From Streptomyces lomondensis (lineage in GTDB: Bacteria; Actinomycetota; Actinomycetes; Streptomycetales; Streptomycetaceae), in the NCBI RefSeq assembly GCF_014651035.1, contig NZ_BMWC01000001.1, forward strand, positions 1,612,965 through 1,676,964: a stretch of DNA of 64,000 nt, read 5' to 3'. A model generated the notes under the pieces. It saw only the letters and a program-made list of their open reading frames with translations, made no database searches and had not been told where the DNA came from. Positions within the stretch are counted from its first letter, which is position 1; every line of letters starts with the position of its first letter. Positions 18,299 to 26,230 of this stretch are shown here, piece by piece. A program made the translations under genes and the position numbers.

Positions 18299-20158
18299 CT
18301 ATCCTGCCCCGTCCTGCCCGAACAGGGCGAGGGCGGTGTTCACCAGGCCGATGTGGCTGAACGCCTGCGGGAAGTTGCCGAGCTGCCGGCCCGTCACCGG
18401 GTCGAACTCCTCGGAGAGCAGACCGACGTCGTTGGCGAGCCCCACCAGCCGCTCGAACAGCTCCCGGGCCTCCTTCGTACGGCCCGTCATGTGCAGGGCG
18501 TCCGCCAGCCAGAACGAGCACACCACGAAGGTGCCCTCGCTGCCGGGCAGTCCGTCGACGTCGACGTCGACGTCGTCCGAGTCGGTGGTGCTGTAGCGGC
18601 GCAGCAAGCCGCCATGGTCCAGCTCCTTGCGGACCGCGTCGATCGTGCCGATCACCCGCGGATCGTCGGGCGGCAGGAACCCCACGCGCGGGATGAGCAG
18701 CAGCGCGGCGTCCAGTTCGCGCGAGCCGTAGGACTGCGTGAAGGTGTTGCGTTCCGGGTCGTAGCCCTTCTCGCACACCTCGCGGTGCACCTCCTCGCGC
18801 AACGCGCGCCAGCCGTCCAGGTCGCCGTCCAGCTCCGGATGGCGCTCCAGGGTGCGCACGGCACGGTCGGCAGCGACCCACACCATCACCTTGGAGTGCA
18901 CGAACTGGCGCCGGCCGCCGCGCACCTCCCACAGTCCCTCGTCCGGCTGCCGCCAGTGCGTGCGCAGGAAGTCCAGCAGGGCCGTCTGGAGCGCCCACAC
19001 GTCCGGCTGCGGGGACAGGCCCGACTCGCGGGCCAGCGACAGGGAGTCCATGACCTCGCCGTAGACGTCCAGCTGGAGCTGGTTCACGGCGTCGTTGCCG
19101 ATGCGGACGGGCGTGGACTCGTCGAAGCCGGACAGCCACGGCAGCTCGAACTCCGGCAGCCGCCGCTCGCCCGCCAGGCCGTACATGATCTGCAGGTCCG
19201 CCGGGTCGCCCGCGACCGCGCGCAGCAGCCAGTTGCGCCAGGCCTCGGCCTCCTCCTGGTAGCCCGCCGCCAGCAGCGCGCCCAGCGTGAGGGTGGAGTC
19301 GCGCAGCCAGCAGTAGCGGTAGTCCCAGTTGCGCACCCCGCCCGGCTCCTCGGGCAGGGAGGTCGTGGCGGCGGCGACGATACCGCCGGTCGGGGCGTAG
19401 GTGAGCGCCTTGAGGGTGATCAGGGAGCGGACGACGGCGTCCCGGTACGGTCCGTCGTAGCGGCAGCGCGACGCCCAGGCCCGCCAGTCCTCGACGCTGT
19501 GGCGCAGGGCTTCGAAGGGGTCGACGAGCGGCGGGCGCGGCTCGTGGGAGGGGTGCCAGGTCAGGACGAACGCGACTTTCTCCCCCTTCCGGACCGTGAA
19601 CTCCGCGTGCGTGCCGAAGTCCTCGCCCCAGCTGCGCACCTTCGGCTCGCTGCGCAGCCATGTCGAGTCCGGACCGGCGACGGCGACGCGGTGGCCGTCG
19701 GACCGGCGCACCCACGGCACGATCGAGCCGTAGTCGAAGCGCAGCTTGAGGACGCTGTGGAGCGTCACCTCGCCGTCGAGGCCCTCGACGACGCGTACGA
19801 GATCGGGGGCGCGGTCGCGCTGGGGCATCAGGTCGGTGACGCGGACCGCCCCCTGGCCGGTCTCCCACTCGGTGTCCAGGACGAGGGTGTCGCGGCGGTA
19901 GGCGCGCCGGGTGCACCGGTCCGCCCCCACCGGGGCGATGCGCCAGTAGCCGTTGTCCTCGTCACCGAGCAGCTTGGCGAAGCAGGCGGCCGAGTCGAAG
20001 CGGGGCAGGCACAGCCAGTCGACGGATCCGTCCGTGCCGACCAGGGCCGCGGTCTGCTCGTCGCCGATGAGTGCGTAGTCCTCGATGCTGGGGTGCACGG
20101 AGTGCGGGTTCCCGGCAAGTCGGGGCGGCAATCCGGGCAGGGGCCGCGGGAGTGACAT
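18299..20158 (-). CDS. Glycoside hydrolase family 15 protein (glucoamylase/trehalase type)
   Basis: 619 residues from ATG 20158, the usual length for bacterial cytoplasmic GH15 proteins. SIEDYALIGDEQTAALVG starts the N-terminal beta-sandwich. The (alpha/alpha)6 catalytic domain has GGVRNWDYRYCWLRDST and the C-terminal catalytic Glu segment GSEGTFVVCSFWLADAL. Actinobacterial members of this type include trehalases and glucoamylases, so substrate choice stays open. The reading frame continues upstream to 20455 and would add a hydrophobic segment; the family start argues for 20158, though its ribosome site is poor. Confidence 0.88.
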   Translation of the reverse strand: MSLPRPLPGLPPRLAGNPHSVHPSIEDYALIGDEQTAALVGTDGSVDWLCLPRFDSAACFAKLLGDEDNGYWRIAPVGADRCTRRAYRRDTLVLDTEWETGQGAVRVTDLMPQRDRAPDLVRVVEGLDGEVTLHSVLKLRFDYGSIVPWVRRSDGHRVAVAGPDSTWLRSEPKVRSWGEDFGTHAEFTVRKGEKVAFVLTWHPSHEPRPPLVDPFEALRHSVEDWRAWASRCRYDGPYRDAVVRSLITLKALTYAPTGGIVAAATTSLPEEPGGVRNWDYRYCWLRDSTLTLGALLAAGYQEEAEAWRNWLLRAVAGDPADLQIMYGLAGERRLPEFELPWLSGFDESTPVRIGNDAVNQLQLDVYGEVMDSLSLARESGLSPQPDVWALQTALLDFLRTHWRQPDEGLWEVRGGRRQFVHSKVMVWVAADRAVRTLERHPELDGDLDGWRALREEVHREVCEKGYDPERNTFTQSYGSRELDAALLLIPRVGFLPPDDPRVIGTIDAVRKELDHGGLLRRYSTTDSDDVDVDVDGLPGSEGTFVVCSFWLADALHMTGRTKEARELFERLVGLANDVGLLSEEFDPVTGRQLGNFPQAFSHIGLVNTALALFGQDGAG

Positions 20159-20636
20159 GCCGTCGGCGGCCGGGCACCGGTGCCCGGGCGCATCCGGCGG
20201 CAGGGCCTGGTCGAGCACCCATGGGCCGATCAGCACGGCCGGCGTGAAGACGACGGTGATCAGCACGGTCGGCACGAGCCGCCGTCGGCGTGCGCGCCGC
20301 GGCCACTCGCCGCGCGCCGCGCGGTACGCGTCGGGGTCGGGAAGCACCCGGCCGGCCAGTTGCGTGGAGCGCCTCGCACAGTTCCTGCTCGGCGCGGCCG
20401 TGGCCGGTGCGGTCCGGACCGGTGCCGCGCGACGGATGGCGTCTCCATGCGTCATCGCCGGTCGCCCCCGTGCTCGGCAACGCCGCGGTGGTCTGCGCGC
20501 GGGCGGTCAGGGCCCCGGGCTCGCTGCCGCTCTCCAAGGCGCCGTAGGCCGGGATGAACGTCGACGGCTTGGACCATCCGCGCTCTACGTCGAGGCCCGC
20601 ATCGACGGGCCGGGCGAGCCGCTGGCGCCGCGGTGG
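20159..20636 (-). other. Gap between SURF1 and GH15 with an in-frame membrane-segment extension
   Basis: No separate gene is clear here. The minus-strand frame of the GH15 gene stays open to an ATG at 20455 and would encode 99 extra residues including a basic patch RRARRRRL and a hydrophobic stretch LVPTVLITVVFTPAVLIGPW. This may be a true N-terminal membrane anchor of the GH15 protein, a short independent membrane protein fused by mutation, or chance. The first 180 bp before SURF1 show nothing I can name. Confidence 0.35.
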
Positions 20637-21434
20637 TCAGACCGCCGCCGGTTCCGCCTCGCTGGTGTCCTTCTGCCCGGCCGCCGCCTGCGCCCGCTCC
20701 CGGGCCTCGCGGCGGGCCAGGATCACCCAGCCGACCGGGACGGCGGCGGAGAACAGCCACCACTGGACCGCGTACGCGTAGTTCAGCGCCGCGTCCTCCT
20801 TGCCGGGGTCGCCCAGCAGCTCGGGCGTGTCGCCCTTGGGCTCAGGGGCCGTCTGGGCGATGTAGCCGCCGAGCACCCGGGCGTCGAGGCGGCGTGCCTC
20901 CTGCTCGCTGTTGATCAGCATGATCTGCCGGTCCGGCAGGCCCTTGAGGTCCTTGATACCGCTCGCCGCGGTCGTCTCGCTCGGCATCAGCCGTCCCTGG
21001 ACGGTGACCTCGCCGCGCGGCGGTGCGGGGACCTTGGGGAACGTGGTCTGGCTCGGGCCGTCCGAGGGGATCCAGCCCCGGTTGACCAGCAGCACCTTGC
21101 CGTCGTCGAGGACGAACGGGGTCAGGACGTGGTAGCCGACCTCGTCGTCGGAGTTGGTGCGGCGGCGGACGACGACCTCGTCCTCGGTGTCGAACCGGCC
21201 CTTCGCGGTCACGGTCCGGTACCGCTCGGCGCTGGTCACGGTGTGCCCGGGCGCGGTCAGCTGCTCCACCGGCACCGGCTTGGCGGCCAGCGCGTCGGTG
21301 ACCAGCTGGTTCCGGGCGGTGCGCTCCTCGTAGCGGTGCATCTGCCAGATGCCCAGCCTGATCATCGTGGGGATGAGAAGCAGGGCGATCAACGTGAGGA
21401 TCACCCACTGCCGGGACATCAGGAAGCGGTACAC
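20637..21434 (-). CDS. SURF1 family cytochrome oxidase biogenesis protein
   Basis: 265 residues from GTG 21434 (an in-frame ATG at 21467 adds 11 residues). The topology is typical SURF1: an N-terminal helix (VILTLIALLLIPTMIRLGIWQ, with the conserved LGxWQ), a large external domain with the YRTVTAKGRFD and LLVNRGWIP motifs, and a C-terminal helix (WWLFSAAVPVGWVILARREA). SURF1 proteins help assemble haem a into aa3-type cytochrome oxidase. No oxidase genes are in view. Downstream of the small zinc protein gene on the same strand. Confidence 0.92.
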   Translation of the reverse strand: MYRFLMSRQWVILTLIALLLIPTMIRLGIWQMHRYEERTARNQLVTDALAAKPVPVEQLTAPGHTVTSAERYRTVTAKGRFDTEDEVVVRRRTNSDDEVGYHVLTPFVLDDGKVLLVNRGWIPSDGPSQTTFPKVPAPPRGEVTVQGRLMPSETTAASGIKDLKGLPDRQIMLINSEQEARRLDARVLGGYIAQTAPEPKGDTPELLGDPGKEDAALNYAYAVQWWLFSAAVPVGWVILARREARERAQAAAGQKDTSEAEPAAV

Positions 21435-21483
21435 CCCACGACCGTACAACTCGGTCGTGGGGTGCATTCAGGCGGGTACGGGT

Positions 21484-21717
21484 TCAGACCTTGTCGACAA
21501 TTCCCACCTTTCCCTCCGCGCGGGCGCAGTGGGCGCCGCAGTACCAGTGGCCGTCGGCCTCGACGCCCTGGCCGAGGATCTGCACGCGGCAGTGCTCGCA
21601 GATCGGGGCCATACGGTGGATCGCGCAGGCGAAGCAGTCGAACACGTGTACAGCGCCCGCCGCATGCACCTCGAAGGTCATTCCATAATGATTGCCGCAA
21701 ACCTCACATGTCGCCAT
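21484..21717 (-). CDS. Small cysteine-rich, probably zinc-binding protein
   Basis: 77 residues from ATG 21717. Cysteine/histidine pairs occur as CEVCGNHYG, CFACAIHRMAPICEHC and YCGAHCARAEG, enough for two zinc ribbons or a LIM-like finger. No enzyme motif. An in-frame start at 21780 exists, but it would include the hairpin at 21760-21778, so the shorter form is preferred. Similar short proteins are conserved in Streptomyces, with unknown role. Same strand as SURF1, 49 bp upstream of its start. Confidence 0.8.
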   Translation of the reverse strand: MATCEVCGNHYGMTFEVHAAGAVHVFDCFACAIHRMAPICEHCRVQILGQGVEADGHWYCGAHCARAEGKVGIVDKV

Positions 21718-21759
21718 GCGCCACAGGGTGAGCCGTCCCCGCGGTGGGGGCGAGCGGGC

Positions 21760-21778
21760 GCCGGGCGAGTCGCCCGGC
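21760..21778 (-). terminator. Compact hairpin after the DEDDh exonuclease gene
   Basis: GCCGGGCGA and TCGCCCGGC flank a single G (21760-21778), a 9-bp inverted repeat 40 bp after the exonuclease stop on the minus strand. The loop is very tight, so a few inner pairs would open. Confidence 0.4.
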
Positions 21779-21818
21779 AATCACCCGTCCGTACGGTCGG
21801 CCGCCCCTCGGCGTCCGG

Positions 21819-22811
21819 TCACCCCTCCGACGCCGGCTCCACGTCCGCGAGGAGTTGCCCGAACGCCGCCTCGTCCACGACCGGCGTGCCGAACTGGCGG
21901 GCCTTGACCACCTTGGACGTGCCCGAGTCCGGGTCGTTCGTGACGAGCAGGCTGGTCAGCCGGGACAGGCTCGTCGCCACGTGCAGCCCGGCCTCGGTGG
22001 CGCGGTCCTCCAGCAGGTCCCGCTCGACCGATGTGTCACCCGAGAAGGCGACCCGCATGCCCTGCTTGAGTCGCCCGCCCGGCTGATAGCGCCCCGGGTT
22101 GGGGTAGGGGCAGGCGGGCCGCTTCCGCGAGGGGCGCCAACTGCCCGGCCGGTACCCGCCGTAGCCTGCCTGCTGCCCGATGCGGGGCGAGGCGGGGCGG
22201 TCCGACCACTCGGTCAGCGGCCGGCACTCGTGGAGCGGCAGCCGTACGCCGCTCGCCGCCGCGGCCTTCAGGCTCGGCCGGAACGCCTCCGCCAGCACGC
22301 GCGCGTCGTCCAGCGCGTGGTGCGCCCGCCGCTGGACCACGCCGAAGTGCGCGGCGAGGGACTCCAGCTTGTGGTTGGGCAGCGGAAGCCCGAGCTCCTT
22401 GGAGAGCGCGATGGTGCACAGCCGCTGCCGCACCGGCGCCTCGCGCTGCGCGCGCGCGTACTCCCGGGCGATCATCTGCCAGTCGAAGACGGCGTTGTGC
22501 GCGACGAGCACCCGCCCCGCCAGCCGGGCCGTGAACTCCTCGGCGATGTCCTGGAAGAGGGGCGCGCCCTCCAGCGCCTCGCTCGTCAGCCCGTGGATCC
22601 ACACCGGGCCCGGGTCGCGCTCCGGGTTGACCATCGTGTACCAGTGGTCCTCGACCTCGCCGCGCGCGTCCAGCCGGTACACGGCCGCGGAGATGATGCG
22701 GTCGTCCCGGGCCAGGCCCGTGGTCTCCACGTCAACGACCGCGTACCCCTTGGGATACGCGGTCGGCCACGACGTGGGAGAGAGGGCGGCGGTCGTCAGG
22801 TCTTCCAGCAT
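21819..22811 (-). CDS. DEDDh-family 3'-5' exonuclease with C-terminal BRCT domain
   Basis: 330 residues. Exonuclease motifs in order: VVDVETTGL (Exo I, residues about 24-32), LVAHNAVFDW (Exo II) and HHALDDARVLAEA (Exo III with the His of DEDDh). After a Pro/Arg-rich linker the C-terminal about 90 residues form a BRCT-like domain (MRVAFSGDTSVERDLLEDRATEAGLHV...LVTNDPDSGTSKVVKA). DnaQ-type nucleases with BRCT act in DNA repair or proofreading; the precise pathway is unknown. ATG 22811 has AGGGA just upstream; the open frame to 22967 lacks a site. Confidence 0.92.
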   Translation of the reverse strand: MLEDLTTAALSPTSWPTAYPKGYAVVDVETTGLARDDRIISAAVYRLDARGEVEDHWYTMVNPERDPGPVWIHGLTSEALEGAPLFQDIAEEFTARLAGRVLVAHNAVFDWQMIAREYARAQREAPVRQRLCTIALSKELGLPLPNHKLESLAAHFGVVQRRAHHALDDARVLAEAFRPSLKAAAASGVRLPLHECRPLTEWSDRPASPRIGQQAGYGGYRPGSWRPSRKRPACPYPNPGRYQPGGRLKQGMRVAFSGDTSVERDLLEDRATEAGLHVATSLSRLTSLLVTNDPDSGTSKVVKARQFGTPVVDEAAFGQLLADVEPASEG

Positions 22812-23046
22812 GGTCCCTGAGGATACGGGCCGGGACTGACACCGCCGTCCGCCAGGTGCGTCCGGCCCGTTCTTCCGACACTCCCTCAGGCGTGTTGTCC
22901 GGTCTGTCCGTTCGCGAGTCGTACGTCCGAGCGATGTCCGGCACTCCGTATTGGTGGAGATCGCCAAGAAGCAAGCGCGTACCGTCGGTAATACTTGTGG
23001 GTAACAACGTCTGGTGGGGGCCGGGCGGCGGTCCTACGGTGCAGGC

Positions 23047-24408
23047 ATGCCGAACCTGCCCGATGTCGTGCTGTGGTCGATACCCGCGTTTGTGCTGCTC
23101 ACCGTGGTCGAGATGGTGAGCTACCGCCTCCACCCCGACGAGGAGGCGGCGGGCTACGAGGCGAAGGACGCCGCGACGAGCATCGGCATGGGGCTCGGCA
23201 GCCTCGTCTTCGACTTCCTGTGGAAGATCCCGATCGTCGCCGTCTACACGGCCCTCTACGAACTCACGCCCCTGCGCGTTCCCGTCCTGTGGTGGACGGT
23301 CCCGCTGATGCTGCTCGCGCAGGACTTCTTCTACTACTGGTCCCACCGCGGCCACCACGTCGTCCGCATCCTGTGGGCCTGCCACGTCGTCCACCACTCC
23401 AGCCGGAAGTTCAACTTCACCACCGCGCTGCGCCAGCCCTGGACGTCCCTGACCGTGTGGCCGTTCTACGTGCCCCTCATCGCCGCCGGGGTGCACCCCG
23501 CCGCGCTCGCGTTCTGCTCCTCCGCGAACCTCGTCTACCAGTTCTGGATCCACACGGAGCGGATCGACAGGATGCCCCGCTGGTTCGAGTTCGTCTTCAA
23601 CACCCCCTCGCACCACCGGGTCCACCACGCCTCCCAGGGTGGTTACCTCGACCGCAACTTCGGCGGCATCCTCATCGTCTGGGACCGGCTGTTCGGCTCG
23701 TTCGTCGCCGAGACCGAGCGGCCCCGGTACGGACTGACCAAGAACATCGACACGTACAACCTGCTGAAGGTGGCGACACACGAGTACGTGGCGATCGCCA
23801 AGGACCTGAGGGCGGCGCGCAGTTGGAGCGAGCGCGCGGGGCGGGTGTTCCGGGGGCCGGGGTGGGGGCCTGCGCGGGCGCAGGCTCCGGCGCCGACCGC
23901 CGGGTCGGGTACGGCGGCGCCTCCGGCTACGGCAGCAGCTACGGCGACGGCAACAGCTACGGCAACAGCTACGGCAACGATTACGGTTACGGACCCGGCC
24001 ACAGTGACAGCCGCGGCTAAGGCCCCTGCTGCGGGCTCGGCCGAGACTCAGGACACGGCCTCATCGCCGGTCGGCGAGAGCGCGCGGGTGGGGAAGGGCG
24101 CGTCGGTCGGCGAGAGCGCGCGGGTGGGGGAGAGCACGTCCGTCGGCGAGAGCACGCAGGCGGACAAGAGCGCGCCCGCAGGCGAGAGCGCGCGGGTCGG
24201 GAAGAGCGCAGCCGCAGGCGAGAGCGCGCGGGTCGGGAAGGGCCCAGACGCCGGCCAGAGCACGCGGGTCGGGAAGGGCCCAGACGCCGGGAGCACGCGG
24301 GTCGGCAAAGGCGCAGACGCCGGGAGCACGCGGGTCGGCAAAGGCGCAGACGCCGGGAGCACGCGGGTCGGGAATGGCACAGACGTCGGGAAGAGCGCAC
24401 CGGCGTGA
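23047..24408 (+). CDS. Sterol desaturase/fatty acid hydroxylase family protein with repeat tail
   Basis: The first 275 residues are a di-iron membrane hydroxylase: several helices plus the His clusters SHRGHH, HVVHHSS and HHRVHHAS. Substrates of such proteins include sterols, carotenoids and lipids. After SWSERAGRVFRGPGW, the tail (residues about 280-453) is low-complexity Ala/Thr, then 12-residue repeats AGESARVGKGxD. From about 23870 to 24017 the G/C third-position signal moves to another frame, which would encode a Gly/Tyr/Ser/Asn tail (GYGSSYGDGNSYGNSYG) ending at TAA 24018; in the repeats it returns to this frame. A real or sequencing frameshift is therefore suspected. The stop overlaps the next start as GTGA. 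Confidence 0.75.
   Translation: MPNLPDVVLWSIPAFVLLTVVEMVSYRLHPDEEAAGYEAKDAATSIGMGLGSLVFDFLWKIPIVAVYTALYELTPLRVPVLWWTVPLMLLAQDFFYYWSHRGHHVVRILWACHVVHHSSRKFNFTTALRQPWTSLTVWPFYVPLIAAGVHPAALAFCSSANLVYQFWIHTERIDRMPRWFEFVFNTPSHHRVHHASQGGYLDRNFGGILIVWDRLFGSFVAETERPRYGLTKNIDTYNLLKVATHEYVAIAKDLRAARSWSERAGRVFRGPGWGPARAQAPAPTAGSGTAAPPATAAATATATATATATATITVTDPATVTAAAKAPAAGSAETQDTASSPVGESARVGKGASVGESARVGESTSVGESTQADKSAPAGESARVGKSAAAGESARVGKGPDAGQSTRVGKGPDAGSTRVGKGADAGSTRVGKGADAGSTRVGNGTDVGKSAPA
24070..24384 (+). repeat. Tandem array: six 36-bp units then three 33-bp units
   Basis: Units begin at 24070, 24106, 24142, 24178, 24214, 24250 (36 bp each) and 24286, 24319, 24352 (33 bp each). In the desaturase frame they encode VGESARVGKGAS-type 12-mers, then AGSTRVGKGAD 11-mers. 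Unit length changes by exactly one codon, so the frame is kept, which favours translation. The last units are almost identical, which points to recent expansion. Confidence 0.85.
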
Positions 24409-25085
24409 CCCCCTCGCGCCTCCTCCTCGCCGCCTTCGGGCTCGCCGGCGCCGCCGACCTCGTCAGCCTCGCGCTCGGTTTCGACGCCGGGCACGTCGTC
24501 GCCAAGCCCCTGCTGATGCCGCTCCTGGCCCTGTGGGCCGCCCTGCGCCGGGCGCCCCGGCCGCTGCTCGCCGCCCTGCTGTTCGGCTGGGGCGGAGATG
24601 TCCTGCTGTTGTCCGACGCCGAACCGGCCTTCCTCGCCGGCATGGGCAGCTTCGCGGCGGGACACGTCTGCTACCTCGTCCTCTTCGGGACGTACGGCAG
24701 CCGGAACGCGGTCCCACGCGCGCGTGCGGGCCTGCTCGCCCTCGGCTACGCCACCGCCCTCGCCGCGACCGTCGCGCTGCTGTGGCCGGATCTGCCCGCG
24801 GACCTGCGCGTGCCCGTCGCCGGGTACAGCCTCCTGCTCACGGCCATGGCGTACCGGGCCGCCACCCGGCTCGGCCTCTTCACCGGACTCGGCGGCGCGC
24901 TCTTCCTGCTCTCCGACACGCTCATCGCGACCGGCGTCGCCGACTGGCCGCAGCCGCCCGCCCCCGACTTCTGGGTCATGCTCACGTACATCGCCGCGCA
25001 GGCCCTGCTGGCCGGGGGAACGCTCGGGGCGCTCAACGCGCGCAGGGCACCGGCCGCGACGTACGGCGAGATGCGGGCCGTCTGA
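24405..25085 (+). CDS. Lysoplasmalogenase-like YhhN family membrane protein
   Basis: 226 residues from GTG 24405, with about eight hydrophobic helices and the family residues KPLLMPLLALW near the N terminus, GWGGDVLLL (Asp) and FLLSDTLIA (Asp) in later helices. YhhN/TMEM86 proteins hydrolyse the vinyl ether bond of lysoplasmalogens; actual substrate here is unproven. Starts inside the preceding stop (GTGA), so translation is coupled to the desaturase-like gene, and both may act on lipids. Convergent with copD. Confidence 0.9.
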   Translation: MTPSRLLLAAFGLAGAADLVSLALGFDAGHVVAKPLLMPLLALWAALRRAPRPLLAALLFGWGGDVLLLSDAEPAFLAGMGSFAAGHVCYLVLFGTYGSRNAVPRARAGLLALGYATALAATVALLWPDLPADLRVPVAGYSLLLTAMAYRAATRLGLFTGLGGALFLLSDTLIATGVADWPQPPAPDFWVMLTYIAAQALLAGGTLGALNARRAPAATYGEMRAV

Positions 25086-25097
25086 GCCCCGCCGGTG

Positions 25098-26114
25098 TCA
25101 CCAGCGGATGGGCACCGGCAGCGCCGTCAGCAGCCCGGACACCGCGACCACCAGGCCCAGGACGACGACCTCCGCCCGGGCCGGCGCGCAGGCCGTCAGC
25201 GGATCGGCCGCCCGGCGCAGGCGGCGCCGCGCCCACAGGGCGAGCGCGGCCACGGCGATCGCGAGGAGCACCTTGGCGAGCAGGGCGCGCCCGTACGCCG
25301 TCGCCGTGAGCTGCTCCAGGACCGTCTCCGGCGGCATCCGGCGCAGTGAACTCCCCACGCCCGTCGCGGTGATGGCGGCCAGCAGCACGGCCGCCACGCG
25401 CGCGTAGAGGCCCAGCAGGGCCGCACCCGCCTCCGTGCCCTGCCGGCCGTGCCACAGCCGCAGGATGCGCAAGGCGTGCAGCAGCCCGCCCGCCCACAGC
25501 GCAGCGCAGGTCAGGTGGACGAGCGTCAGCGCGGAGCCGGTCAGCGGGGCGTGCTCGGGCGCGGGGTGCGCGCGCAGGGCCTCGGCGACGATCACGGCGG
25601 CCAGCGGCCACACCTGCGTGGCCGGCCGGCGCGACATGGCGCACAGCCCCGCCACGAGGAACGCGTTGACCTCCAGCAGGGCGAGCTTGCCGTCCCGGGA
25701 GGCGTAGAGCCCGCCGACGTCGATGTCCGACAGGCCGTCAGGGACGAGATTGCCCGTGGCCACGACCGAGGCGAGCCCCAGAGCGGCGACGAAACCGGCG
25801 GTGGCCGCGAAGGGCGACCAACTCGGGGGCACGCCCGAAGGCCCGATCTCCGCGCCCGGTACGGACCGCGCCAGCCGGTTCACGAACAGCTCGCCGACCG
25901 GTATGCACAGCGCCGCGAACAGCACCGTACGCAGCAGGGCTATGCCCCCGGCGCCGGGCGCTTCCGCCTCCCCGGTCCCGTCCAGCGCGACGGACGGGCC
26001 GAGCAGCGGGATCAGCGCGGCCAGTGCCACCAGCACCAGGACGGCGGCGGCCCGGCCCGCACCGGCACGCCCCTTCGCCTCGGCCACTCCGGGTGAAGAT
26101 CCTGTCAAGGTCAC
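25098..26114 (-). CDS. CopD domain membrane protein (copper resistance/transport)
   Basis: 338 residues from GTG 26114, eight to nine hydrophobic segments. The CopD core spans ALTLVHLTCAALWAGGLLHALRILR (conserved His in a helix) to ALLAKVLLAIAVAALALWARRRLRR. CopD proteins are inner-membrane copper import proteins, often paired with a periplasmic CopC, but no CopC domain or partner is visible here. A GGAGGTGGTGAAG stretch lies upstream. The start codon sits in the loop of a 13-bp inverted repeat (26092-26129). Confidence 0.86.
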   Translation of the reverse strand: MTLTGSSPGVAEAKGRAGAGRAAAVLVLVALAALIPLLGPSVALDGTGEAEAPGAGGIALLRTVLFAALCIPVGELFVNRLARSVPGAEIGPSGVPPSWSPFAATAGFVAALGLASVVATGNLVPDGLSDIDVGGLYASRDGKLALLEVNAFLVAGLCAMSRRPATQVWPLAAVIVAEALRAHPAPEHAPLTGSALTLVHLTCAALWAGGLLHALRILRLWHGRQGTEAGAALLGLYARVAAVLLAAITATGVGSSLRRMPPETVLEQLTATAYGRALLAKVLLAIAVAALALWARRRLRRAADPLTACAPARAEVVVLGLVVAVSGLLTALPVPIRW

Positions 26115-26129
26115 CCCAGGATCTTCACC
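26092..26129. repeat. 13-bp perfect inverted repeat enclosing the copD start codon
   Basis: GGTGAAGATCCTG (26092-26104) and CAGGATCTTCACC (26117-26129) are exact reverse complements with a 12-nt loop that contains the GTG start (26112-26114) on the minus strand. In mRNA this would hide the ribosome site; in DNA it could be an operator. Confidence 0.7.
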
Positions 26130-26230
26130 ACCTCCACAGGGCCGGGCAAGTCAGAAGAACAATCCTGCCGCAGGCACGAAGCGGGCCGGGCAGGTGTTCC
26201 CGCCCGGCCCGGATCGTCTTCACATCAGTT

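Noticed and set aside
24070..24384. CRISPR array
   Set aside because: Units are contiguous, with no unique spacers, and keep a coding frame.
24048..24665. Minus-strand open frame with Pro/Leu repeats (FPTRALSPA) opposite the 36/33-bp array
   Set aside because: Open only because the repeat lacks stops; overlaps the well-supported YhhN start and has no start context.
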